This document shows positions 35,622 to 46,054 of a stretch of DNA of 64,000 bases, in pieces (the first letter of the stretch is position 1; every line of letters starts with the position of its first letter). The DNA lies in contig NC_058518.1 of the NCBI RefSeq assembly GCF_904849725.1, forward strand, positions 7,770,147 through 7,834,146. Direction: 5' to 3'. The notes beneath the pieces are model-generated. The model had not been told where the DNA came from, did no database searches, and was given only the letters and a program-made list of their open reading frames with translations. The DNA is from Hordeum vulgare subsp. vulgare (lineage: Eukaryota > Streptophyta > Magnoliopsida > Poales > Poaceae). Position numbers and translations under genes: made by a program.

Positions 35622-36445
35622 TCCATGTATGAGAACAAAGTATGGACTTTGGTGGACTTGCCCGATGACCGGCGAGCCATAGAAATAAATGGATCTTCAA
35701 GAAGAATACTGATGCAAACGGTAATGTAACCGTTTATAAAGCTCGACTTGTCGCAAAGGGTTTTTGACAAATACAAGGAATTGACTACGAAGAGACTTTC
35801 TCTCCCGTAGCGAAGCTGAAGTCAGTCTGAATCATGTTAGCAATTGCCGCCTTTTATGATTATGAAATTTGGCAAATGGACGTCAAAACAGCGTTCCTTA
35901 ACGGGAACCTTAAGGAAGAGTTGTATATGATGCAACCAGAAGGTTTTGTCGACCCTAAGGGTGCTAACAAAGTGTGCAAGCTCCAGCGCTCCATCTATGG
36001 CCTGGTGCAAGCATCTCGGAGTTGGAACATTTGCTTTAATGAGGTGATTAAAGCGTTTGGGTTCATACAGGTTTATGGAGAAGCCTGTCTGTACAAGAAA
36101 GTGAGTGGGAGCTCTGTAGCTTTCCTCATACTGTATGTGGATGACATATTATTGATGGGGAATAATATAGAGATGTTGGAGAGCATAAAGCCCTATTTGA
36201 ACAAGAGTTTTTCGATGAAGGACCTTGGAGAAGCTGCATACATATTAGGCATCAAGATCTATAGAGATAGATCGAGACGCCTCATAGGTCTCCCACAAAG
36301 TACATACCTTGACAAGATATTGAAGAAGTTCAATATGGAAAACTCAAAGAAAGGGTTCTTGCCAGTTTTGCAAGGTATGAGATTGAGTAAGACTCAGTCG
36401 CCGACCACGGCAGCAGATAGAGAGAAAATGAGTATTGTCCCCTAG
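35622..36445 (+). pseudogene. Element C reverse transcriptase
   Basis: Copia RT with VYKARLVAKGF, WQMDVKTAFLNGNL and the catalytic box YVDD at 36134-36145 (LILYVDDILLMG). Stops at 35765 and 35828 are TGA in place of CGA. A frameshift lies near 35690 and a TAG at 36443. RT copies the element's RNA into DNA. Confidence 0.9.
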
Positions 36446-37117
36446 GCCTCAGCCGTAGGCTCTCTTATGTATGACATGCTATGTACCAGACCTGATATAA
36501 ACCTTGCCATAAGTTTGGTAGGGAGGTACCAAAGTGATCCCGGTATGGAACACTAGACAGCGGTCAAGAATATCCTTAAGTACCTAAAGAGGACTAAGGA
36601 AATGTTTCTCATTTATGGAGGTGACGAAGAGCTCGTCGTAAACGGTTACGTTGACGCTAGCTTCGACACAGATCCGGATGACTCTAAGTCACAGACCAGA
36701 TACGTATATGTTTTGAATGGTGGGGCAGTGAGCTGGTGCAGCAGCAAGCAAGAAGTCGTGGCAGCATCTACATGTGAAGCGGAGTACATAGCTGCTTCAG
36801 AAGCAGCTCATGAAGGAATTTGGATGAAGGAGCTCATCACCGACCTTGGAGTGGTTCCAAGCGGGTCGGGTCCAATGACACTCTTCTGTGATAACACTAG
36901 GGCCATTGCCATAGCCAAGGAGCCCAGGTTTCACCGGAAGACGAAGCACATCAAACGCCGCTACAACTCCATCCAGGACCATGTCCAGAGTGGAGTAATA
37001 GAGATTTGTAAAGTACATACGGATTTGAATGTTGCAGACCCGTTGACTAAACCTCTTCCACGAGCAAAACATGATCAACACCATCATGCTATGGGTGTTC
37101 TATATATCACAATGTAA
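36446..37117 (+). pseudogene. Element C RNase H domain
   Basis: Starts SAVGSLMYDMLCTRPDI, with a TAG at 36553-36555 in place of tryptophan. It then has the RNase H residues: D in GYVDASFDTD, E in TCEAEYIAAS and D in LFCDNTRAI. The tail KHIKRRYNSIQDHV and the end of pol reach 37117. It removes the RNA strand during reverse transcription. Confidence 0.88.
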
Positions 37118-37149
37118 CTAGATTATTGATTCTAGTGCAAGTGGGAAAC
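37118..37149 (+). other. Element C polypurine tract region
   Basis: GCAAGTGGGAAAC directly precedes the 3' LTR start at 37150. Confidence 0.75.
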
Positions 37150-38909
37150 TGTTGGAAATATTCCCTAGAGGCAATAATAAAATGGTTATTATCATATTTC
37201 CTTGTTCATGATAATCATCTATTGTTCATGCTATAATTGTATTAACAGGAAACAGTAATACATGTGTGAATAAATAGATCACAATGTGTCCCTAGCAAGC
37301 CTCTAGTTGGCTAGCTCGTTAGTCAATAGATGATCATGGTTTCCTGGTCATGGGCATTAGATGTCATTGATAACGGGATCACATCATTGGGAGAATGATG
37401 TGATGGACAAGACCCAATCCTAAGCATAGCACTAGATCGTATTGTTCGTATGCTAAAGCTTTTCTAATGTCAAGTGTCTTTTCCTTCGACCGTGAGATTG
37501 TGCAACTCCCGGATACCGTAGGAGTGCTTTGGGTGTATCAAACGTCACAAGGTAACTGGGTGACTATAAAGGTGCACTACGGGTACCTCTGAAAGTGTTT
37601 GTTGGGTTGGTACGAATCGAGATCGGGATTTGTCACTCCGCATGACGGAGAGGTATCTCTGGGCCCACACGGTAGAACATCATCATGAGCTCAATGTGAC
37701 TAAGGAGTTAGTCACACGATGACGTGCTACGGAACGAGTAAAGGGACTTACCGGTAACGAGATTGAACAAGGTATAGGTATACCGATGATCGAATCTCGG
37801 GCAAGTTCTATACCGACAGACAAAGGGAATTGTATACGGGATTGATTGAATCCTTGACATCGTGGTTCATCCGATGAGATCATCGTGGAGCAAGTGGGAG
37901 CCACCATGGGTATCCATACCCCATTGATGGTTATTGGCCGGAGAGGTGTCTCGGTCATGTCTGCCTGTCTCCCGAACCCGTAGGGTCTACACACTTAAGG
38001 TTCGATGACGCTAGGATTATAGGGAATTGTTATACGAGGTTACCGAAAGTTGTTCTGAGTCCCGGATGAGATCCCGGACATCACGAGGAGCTCCGGAATG
38101 GTCCGGAGGTAAATATTGATATATAGGATGGATGGTTTTGGACACTAGAAATGTTTCGGGCGTCACAGGTAATGTACCGGGACCACCGGGACCACCGGAA
38201 ATGGTCCCGGGGTCCACCGGGAGGGGCCACCAGCCCCAAGAGGTAGCATGGGCGAAAAGAGGGAGGGTAACCAGCCCAAAGTGGGCTGGTGCGCCTCCCA
38301 CAAGGAGGCCCAAGGCGCAGGAGGTGGAGAGGGGGGGAACCCTAGGCGCTGGTGGGCCTAAGGCCCACCTAGGGGTGCGCCACCCCCTCCCCCTGCCCTG
38401 GCCGCCGCACCTCCCATCTGGGGGGCCGCCGCACCACCTAGGGTGGGAACCCTAGGGGTGACACCCCCCTCCCCTCCTCCTATATATAGTGGGGGTTTGG
38501 GGCTGTTTTACACACAGTTTTCCATCTCCCTCAGCGCAGCCCTGCCCCCTTCTTCCTCCTCTCCCACGGTGTTTGGCGAAGCTCTGCCGGGAGACCTCGT
38601 CTCTCCATCGAACCACACCGTCGTGTTGCCGGAGATCTTCCCCAACCTCTCCCTCCTCCTTGCTGGATCAAGGTGCGGGAGACGTCACCGGGCTGCACGT
38701 GTGTTGAACGCGGAGGTGCCGTGGTTCGGCACTAGATCGGAATCACACCGCGAGTACGACTCCATCAACCGCGTTCTAGCAACGCTTCCGCTTAGCGATC
38801 TTCAAAGGTATGAAGATGCACTCACCCCTCTCTCGTTGCTGGTCTCTCCATAGGAAGATCTGAATATGCATAGGATTTTTTTTTGAATTTATGCTACGTT
38901 ACCCTAACA
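37150..38909 (+). repeat. Element C 3' LTR
   Basis: 1760 bp from TGTTGGAAATATTCCCTAG to ACGTTACCCTAACA, uninterrupted, with TATATATA at 38481. Confidence 0.95.
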
Positions 38910-38914
38910 TTTTA

Positions 38915-39047
38915 TTCTACTAGAGAAAGAGAAAACTGAAAAGAAACAAATTAAAACAAAGTAAAGGCAAAAGATATGATGGTGATACGATACCGGGGCA
39001 ACTCCCCCAAGCTTGGCACAAGCCAAGGGGATTGCCCATACCCATGC
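38915..39047 (-). other. Element B 3' non-coding region, right part, with internal polypurine motif and hairpin
   Basis: On the minus strand, CTTGGCTTGTGCCAAG (39012-39027) forms a 6-bp stem with a TTGT loop. It leads into AAGCTTGGGGGAGT (39001-39014), a near copy of the terminal polypurine tract. It lies about 20 nt after the ORF stop. Confidence 0.6.
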
Positions 39048-39569
39048 TCAGTTGTCTTCCTTTGGAGGTGATGGTGGTGGAGTTGTTGCAACATGGGCTT
39101 GATCCTCCGTCTTCCAAGGCATAGGTGCTCCATAATGGAAAGATGAACGAGTCTCCAGAATCCTCAAATCTGCAGCCAACCGTATTGATTTAAATCTATA
39201 CTCATACTCACAGTTTTGGTTCTGCAGGTCATAGATCTGGGCCTGGAGTTGATCAACCGTGTCATAGAGCCTGGAGAGGTGCTTCCCAATGTCATTGGCA
39301 TCAATCCTGTGCTTGTTGGTGAACTCCGTGATCATCATGTGGTTGGCGTTGAGTCCACGCTCCACCATCCCTTGGCACTTGAAGACTTGTTGCTCCATTG
39401 CTTCGAGCGTCGTCTCCATGCTTCCGGTCTTCTTGGGCCCCTCAACATCACGGATGTGCAACATCCCCTCACGCATCTCGATAGATTGAGGGTGTTGCAG
39501 CACTCCCGCTAGGTAAGGATTGATGACCTTCTCGAAGATCTTGTCCTTCGGAGCTTTTGGGGACGTCAT
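39048..39569 (-). CDS. Extra ORF of element B downstream of integrase
   Basis: An intact 173-codon frame starts MTSPKAPKDKIFEKVINPYL and ends ..PPPSPPKEDN. It has a predicted coiled-coil-like middle (VDQLQAQIYDLQNQNCEYEY), no membrane helix and no signal peptide. I do not recognise its family. It occupies the place where Athila elements carry their third ORF but does not resemble the ATHILA ORF of element A. It is one of the few undamaged frames in the stack, and its function is unknown. Confidence 0.55.
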   Translation of the reverse strand: MTSPKAPKDKIFEKVINPYLAGVLQHPQSIEMREGMLHIRDVEGPKKTGSMETTLEAMEQQVFKCQGMVERGLNANHMMITEFTNKHRIDANDIGKHLSRLYDTVDQLQAQIYDLQNQNCEYEYRFKSIRLAADLRILETRSSFHYGAPMPWKTEDQAHVATTPPPSPPKEDN

Positions 39570-39893
39570 AGCGATCTAGATCTGCAGCAGAAACAAGCTC
39601 GAAACAAAAACAGAGGGAATTTGCGTGATACAGGGGTCAGACCTTTCGGGAGAATATATAATGATTTTTCCATACCAGAAGGACTACTCCGCACGAAAAC
39701 GGAGTCTGAGAGGCGCACGAGGTGGCCACAAGCCCTCCAGCCCCGGCCAGGGGGGTAGGCCGGGGCTAGGAGGCTTGTCGCCTCCTCGGGTCGGACTGCT
39801 TTAATTTTTTCTATTTTTTCAAATATTCCAAACGGAGGAAAATTGCTACGGGAAAGGTTTTGGAGTCGGTTTACTTACCGAATCACATACCTC
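39570..39893 (-). other. Element B spacer between integrase and the extra ORF
   Basis: Non-coding, with a CT-rich stretch ahead of the extra ORF on the minus strand. Nothing else is recognised. Confidence 0.5.
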
Positions 39894-40766
39894 TTAGTTT
39901 TCGGAGTCTGAAACAGGCTGATCAATATCCCTTATGTACTCCTCCGGAGTTATGGTATTGATAATATTGCTCTCAACATTTATGGGAGTACCTGAGATAT
40001 AATGCTTGATTCTCTGCCCGTTTACCACTCTCGGACAATTACCTTCCGTGTTGTTGATCTTGATAGCACCGGAACGATATACTTCCTCAACAATATAGGG
40101 ACCTTCCCATTTAGAGAGAAGCTTGCCTGCAAAGAATCTTAAACGAGAATTGTATAGCAAGACATAATCACCTACATTGAACTCACGCTTTTGTATCCTC
40201 TTATCATGCCACCTTTTAACCTTTTCTTTGAACAACTTGGCATTTTCATATGCCTGAGTTCTCCATTCATCAAGCGAGCTAATGTCAAATAACCTCTTCT
40301 CACCGACAAGTTTGAAATCAAAGTTAAGCTCTTTGATTGCCCAATAAGCTTTATGCTCTAACTCAAGAGGTAGATGACATGCTTTACCGTACACCATTTT
40401 GTACGGAGACATGCCCATGGGATTCTTATAGGCAGTTCTATAAGCCCACAGTGCATCATCGAGCTTATTAGACCAATTCTTTCTAGACCTGTTGACAGTC
40501 TTTTGCAGAATCAGTTTAATCTCTCTATTGCTTAGCTCTACTTGACCATTGGACTGAGGGTGATAGGGAGACACAATTCTATGGTTAACATCGTACTTAG
40601 CAAGCATTTTACGGAAAGCACCATGAATGAAATGTGAACCACCGTCGATCATTAGATATCTAGGGATTCCAAACCTAGGGAAGATAACTTCCTTAAGCAT
40701 CCTGATAGAGGTGTTGTGATTAGCACTACTAGTGGGGATAGCTTCTACCCACTTAGTGACATGCAA
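39894..40766 (-). pseudogene. Element B integrase core and C-terminus
   Basis: Starts [19 protein letters not shown]. The second catalytic aspartate is in LMIDGGSHF and the glutamate in NGQVELSNREIK. The GPY-type module is KWEGPYIVEEVYRSGAIKI, typical of gypsy integrases. A small deletion at about 40755 breaks the frame from the preceding segment. The C-terminus is intact (..DIDQPVSDSEN). Confidence 0.9.
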
Positions 40767-41658
40767 CTAGGATATCCGTATACCCGTTGGATTTTGGAAA
40801 AGGTCCCATATAATCAAAGCCCCAGACATCAAATGATTCAATGACAAGTGAATAGTTCATAGGCATTTCCCGACGTTTACTAATATTACCTATTCTTTGA
40901 CATTCGTCACAAGACAAGACAAACTTACGGGCATCCTTGAAGAGAGTGGGCCAATAGAAACCTGATTGCAATACCTTGTGTGCAGTTCTATCTCCCGCAT
41001 GGTGTCCTCCGTAGGCCTCGGAGTGACACTTCTGTAGGATCTGTCCCTGTTCATGTTCAGGTACACAACGTCTAATAACACCATCTACTCCTTCCTTATA
41101 AAGGTGAGGATCATCCCAAAAGTAATGTCTCAAGTCAAAGAAGAATTTCTTCTTTTGCTGATATGTGAAACTAGGTGGTATATATTTGGCAATGATATAG
41201 TTTGCATAATCAGCATACCACGGTGCACTACGTGAAGCATTGATGACATTCAGTTGCTCATCAGGAAAGCTATCATCAATAGGTTGTGGGTCATCAAGAA
41301 CGTTCTCCAACCTAGACAAGTTATCTGCTACACGGTTATCATCACCCTTCCTGTCGACAACGTGCAAATCAAATTCTTGTAGCAAGAGAACCCATCTGAT
41401 AAGTCTAGGTTTAGCGTCTTTCTTCTCCATGAGGTACTTAATAGCAGCATGATCAGTGTGAATAGTGACTTTGGAATCAACTATGTAAGACCTGAACTTT
41501 TCACATGCAAACACGACTGCTAAAAATTCCTTTTCCGTAGTAGCATAGTTTCTTTGGGCACTGTCTAGAGTTTTACTAGCGTAGTGAATAACATTCAACT
41601 TCTTATCAACTCTTTGCCCTAGGACAGCACCAACAACATAATCACTAGCATCACACAT
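40753..41658 (-). pseudogene. Element B RNase H and integrase N-terminus
   Basis: Gypsy RNase H has aspartate in [14 protein letters not shown], glutamate in [16 protein letters not shown] and aspartate in [11 protein letters not shown]. The integrase zinc finger HHCC follows ([14 protein letters not shown] ... LSCDECQRI), then the first catalytic aspartate in FDYMGPF. An in-frame TAG at 41677-41679, where tryptophan is expected, separates it from the RT remnant. Confidence 0.9.
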
Positions 41659-41676
41659 GATTTCAAAAGGTAAGTT

Positions 41677-42267
41677 CTAATCAGGTGGTTGAACAATAGG
41701 TGCAGTTATCAAAGCCCTCTTAAGTATTTCGAAGGCTTCCTCAAAATCATCGTCAAACACAAAAGGAATATCCTTTTGTAAGAGATTGGTAAGAGGCCTA
41801 GAAATCTTAGAGAAGTCTTTAATGAACCTTCTATAAAAACCAGCATGACCAAGGAAACTTCTTATACCTTTGATATCTATGGGGTATGGAATTTTCTCTA
41901 TTGCATCAACCTTGGCCTTATCGACTTCAATACCTCTTTCAGAAATTTTATGTCCTAAGACGATGTCCAGGAGCTTTAGTATTTCTTTTCTTACTACCTC
42001 CTTCATCTTAGGATTTAATCTCCTTTGATGATCAGCAACTGGTTTGAAATGAGGATCAATTTTAATCTTGTGCTCGCATAGAGTGGGACTAATGCCCTTA
42101 AGATCATCAAGAGTATATCCAATAGCAGCACAGTGCTTCCTCAGAGTTTTTAGTAATTTCTTTTCTTCATGCTCTGAGAGGCTAGCACTAATTATGACAG
42201 GATATATCTCTTTTTCATCAAGATAAGCATACTTAAGCGTATCAGGCAACTGTTTAAGCTCGAACAC
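41677..42267 (-). pseudogene. Element B reverse transcriptase, catalytic core deleted
   Basis: The frame holds the linker before RT (FELKQLPDTLKYAYLDEKEI; LNPKMKEVVRKEILKLLD). It jumps in frame at about 41964/41965 to the post-palm segment (IVLGHKISERGIEVDKAKVD, IRSFLGHAGFYRRFI). The fingers and palm, including the YxDD-type box, are missing, roughly 180-200 residues by comparison with gypsy RTs. The frame ends at TAG 41677. This protein could not polymerise DNA. Confidence 0.88.
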
Positions 42268-42336
42268 AGGATCACCCTTTGGTGGGGGCGGATCCCCAAG
42301 CAGTTCAACATGCAGATTATTCTTAAGGATAGGATA

Positions 42337-44042
42337 TTATTCTAAGACAACTCTATCTATCTCATCCCTTTCATCCATATGCATATCATTTTCATGCTCA
42401 AGCAAGTATTGCTCTAAGGGATCAGTAGGAGGCACGGCAATAGAAGCTAAGGCAATAGTTTCATCCCTACTGGGAAACTCTTTTTCATGAGGTTGTCTAC
42501 CAAACTTGGAGAAATTGAACTCATGTGACACACCTTCAAAGCCAACAGTGACAGTTTGCTTCTCACAATCAATATGAGCGTTGACGGTATTGAGGAAGGG
42601 TCTGCCAAATATGATGGGACAAAAGCTATCTTGGGTGGTAGCAAGAACGAGGAAATCAGCAGGATACTTCGTTTTACCACACAAGACTTCAACATCCCTA
42701 ACAATTCGCACAAGGCAGATAGTTTCTCTATTGGCAAGCTGAATAGTGACATCAATAGGCTCTATCTCAATAGGTGCAATCTCATATTTGATTTCATCAT
42801 ATAAGGATTGAGTTATTGCACTAACACTAGCACCCACGTCACATAAACCATGATAGCAATGATCTCCTATCTTAACAGAAACAACATGCGTGCCAACAAC
42901 ATGCCTATGTCTGTCTCTAGCGTGAGGTTTAGCAATTCTAGCAGCATCTTCACAGAAGTGAATATTATGTCCCTCAACATCAACGGACAAAAGATCTTTG
43001 ATAATAGCAATGCTAGGTTCAACTCTAATTTGCTCAGGGGGTGTAGGTGTTCTAATGTAGCCTCTACGTATCACAGTTGAAGCTTTAGAATGATCCTTTA
43101 TCCTAACAGGGAAAGATGGTTTCTCAATGTAAGCACTGGGAACAACAGGATCATTATAGGCAATGACTCTCTCTTCAACTGGATTGGGTTTAACTACATT
43201 GACTTCTAAAGGAGGATGACATTTAAACCACTTCTCTTTGGGGAGATCAACATGAGCAGCAAATGATTCACACAATGAAGCTACTATCTCAGAGTCTAGT
43301 CCATACTTAGCGCTAAAGTCACAAAAAGTATTTGTTTCAACAAAGGATTTAACGCAATCAAACTGGAAATTCATACCTGACTCCTTACCTTCTTCAAGCT
43401 CCCAATCTTCAGAGTTGCGTTTAATTCTCTCCAATAAATTCCATTTGAAGTCAATATCTCTCTTCGTAGAAGAACCGGTACAAGAAGTATCAAGCATGGT
43501 GCGATCATCCTGAGAAAGCCGAGCATAAAAGTTCTGGATGATAATTTCTCTCGAGAGCTCATGATTGGGGCATGAATATAACATTGATTTAAGCCTCCCC
43601 CAAGCTTGAGCGATGCTTTCTCTGTCACGAGGCCAAAAATTATAAATATAATTCTGATCACGATGTACTAAATGCATAGGATAAAACTTTTGATGAAATT
43701 CCAATTTCAACCGATTGTAGTCCCATGATCCAGTATCATCACATGACCTATACCATGTCAACGCCTTATCCTTCAAAGATAAAGGAAAGATCTTCTTCTT
43801 AACATCATCCTCGGGCAAACCTGCAAGCTTAAATAAACCACACAATTCATCTACATAGATTAGATGCAAGTCTGGATGTGATGTTCCGTCTCGTGTAAAA
43901 GGATTAGCCAGCATTTTCTCAAAGATAAAGGAAATTCAAAGCAAATATTTTCAGTAGGTGCAGCAGGTTGAGGAGCAACTATTTGTTCTTCCGTTTGAGG
44001 TGAAGATACCCCGAACAAGCCCCTCAAAGGATTAGTATCCAT
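42337..44042 (-). pseudogene. Element B gag and protease
   Basis: The start is MDTNPLRGLFGVSSPQTEEQ at 44042, with a frameshift near 43910. The gag core reads FPLSLKDKALTWYRSC and ESIAQAWGRLKSMLYSCPNH. The retropepsin active site is DVGAS at 42826-42840 (GLCDVGASVSAI), followed by CPIIFGRPFLNTVNAHIDC. The frame ends at TAA 42334-42336, where glutamine (CAA) is likely, because the same frame runs on into pol (ILKNNLHVELLGDPPPPKG). Confidence 0.88.
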
Positions 44043-44112
44043 AGTGACAATGAATTTCAGCACACTATATGAATGTTTCCTTACCAAGTTCCACTTACCA
44101 GAGGCACTTCAC

Positions 44113-44129
44113 TCCCCGGCAAAGGCGCA
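44113..44129 (-). other. Primer-binding site of element B (degenerate tRNA-Asp type)
   Basis: On the minus strand, TGCGCCTTTGCCGGGGA lies 15 bp after the LTR end. It differs from the tRNA-Asp site TGGCGCCGTTGCCGGGGA at a few positions. Confidence 0.7.
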
Positions 44130-44144
44130 TGAAAAGAGTCTTGA

Positions 44145-44416
44145 TGACCCACAAGTATAGGGGATCAATCGTACTCCTTTCGATAAGTAAGAGTGTCGAA
44201 CTCAACGAGGAGCAGAAGGATCTGACAAGTGGTTTTCAGCAAGGAAATATCTGCAAGCACTGAAATTATCGGTAACAAGTGATTGTATGGTGAGGTGATT
44301 CGTAGCAAGCAACAAGTAACAAAAGTACCAACGGTGCAACAAAGTGGACCAATCCCTTTTGTAGCAAGGGACAAGCCTGGACAAAGTCTTATAGGAGGAA
44401 AAACGCTCCCGAGGAC
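44145..44416 (-). repeat. Element B 5' LTR, first piece
   Basis: From TGACCCACAAG to CCGAGGAC, where element E is inserted. It continues at 51342. Confidence 0.94.
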
Positions 44417-46034
44417 TGATGTCAGCTGAGCTTCCCTTGCAACGGCGCCAGAAATAGTCGTGTCGATGGCACCGGGAATCCTTGTGCTGCGGCTACGCCT
44501 TAAGGGACTTTCTAGGGAAGTATGCAAAGGATTTCCCCCGTGGCCTTGGAGCCTTGTGTTGGTGTTCCCTCGAAGCGGAAAGGGTGATGTAGCACAGCGG
44601 TGGTAAGTATTTCCCTCAGTTTGAGAACCAAGATATCAATCCAGTGGAGGAGTATCACAAGATCCTGCACAAACACAAAAGCTTGCTCCCAACGCTATGA
44701 AGGGGTTGCCAATCCCTTATAGATTGTTCGCCAAGTGAGAACTGAAAGCAACAAAGTAACAAAGCAAAGTAAAAGCGGAGGTGTAAACGATGGATGTGAA
44801 TAGACCCGGGGGCCATAGTGTTTACTAGTGGCTTCTCTCATGAAAGCAAGTAGACGGTGGGTGAAAAAATTACTGTCGAGCAATTGATATAACCACGCAA
44901 AGTCATGACGATATCTATGGCAATGATTATATCTATAGGCATCACATCCAAAACAAATAGACCGATACTTTCTGCATCTACTACTATTACTCCACACATC
45001 GACCGCTATCCAGCATGCATCTAGTGTATTAAGTCCAAAAGAACAGAGTAACGCCTTAAGCAAGATGACATGATGTAGACGGACAATCTCATATCAACGA
45101 CATAGCCCATCTGGTTACCCTTGATGGCAACTACTTAATGTGTGCCTTGCTGCCCCTACTGTCACTGGGAAAGGTCACCACATGGTAGAACCCAAAACCA
45201 AGCACTTCTCCCATTGTAAGAATCATAGATCTAGTTGGCCAAACAAAACCCAAGACTCGGAGAGACTTACAAGGATATCAAATCATGCATATAAGAAATC
45301 AGCAAAGACTCAAATATATATCATAGATAATCTGATCACAAATCCACAATTCATCAGATCTCGACAAACACACCGCCAAAGAAGATTACATCGGATAGAT
45401 CTCCATGAAGATCATGGAGAACTTTGTATTGAAGACCAAGAGAGAGAAGAAGCCATCTAGCTACTAACTACGGACACGTAGGTCTGAAGTGAACTACTCA
45501 TGAGTCATTGGAGGGGCGATGATGATGATGAAGAAGCCCTCCAACTCCAAAGTCCCCTCCGGCAGGGTGCCGGGAAGGGTCTCCAGATGAGATCTCACGG
45601 AAACGGAAGTTTGCGGCGGCGGAAAAGTATTTTCGAGGCTCCCTTGATTTTTTGCTGTATTTTATGGAATATATAGGCCAAGGATCTAGGTCAGGGGGCG
45701 GCCAGGGAGGCCACAAGCCCTGACACCGCCGCCTCCCCCCTCGTGGCGGAGTGGGAGCTTGTGGGCTTCCTGGAGCCCACCTGGCTTGGCCCAGAGGCCC
45801 CGTGATCTTCTTCCGTTCGGAAAAAAATCATTTCGGGGATTTTATTCCGTTTGGACTCCGTTCCAAAATCAGATCTGAAAAGAGCCAAAAACACAGAAAA
45901 AATAGGAACTGGCACTTGGCACTGAATTAATAAGTTAGTCCCAAAAAAGATATAAATGGTACATAAAACATCCAAAGATGGCAAGATAATAGCGTGAAAC
46001 CATCAAAAATTATAGATACGTTTGAGACGTATCA
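44417..46034 (-). repeat. Element E 3' LTR
   Basis: On the plus strand it runs from TGATGTCAGCTGAGCTTCCC to TTTGAGACGTATCA. It contains primer-site-like CCCTTGCAACGGCGCCA at 44434-44450. Confidence 0.94.
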
Positions 46035-46054
46035 AGCATCCCCAAGCTTAACTC
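46035..46054 (-). other. Polypurine tract of element E
   Basis: On the minus strand, TTAAGCTTGGGGATGCT ends directly at the LTR start TGATACG. Confidence 0.8.

Larger units (their letters stand above)
26667..38909 (+). mobile_element. Element C: BARE/Angela copia retrotransposon
   Basis: The 5' LTR is 26667-27148 plus 28963-30256 and the 3' LTR is 37150-38909. TTTTA is duplicated at 26662-26666 and 38910-38914. Without its two passengers the element is about 8.8 kb, the usual Angela size. The copia gene order gag, protease, integrase, RT, RNase H is visible at 33137-37117, with frameshifts and several stops. A reverse solo LTR sits in its 5' LTR and solo LTR D in its leader. Confidence 0.95.
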
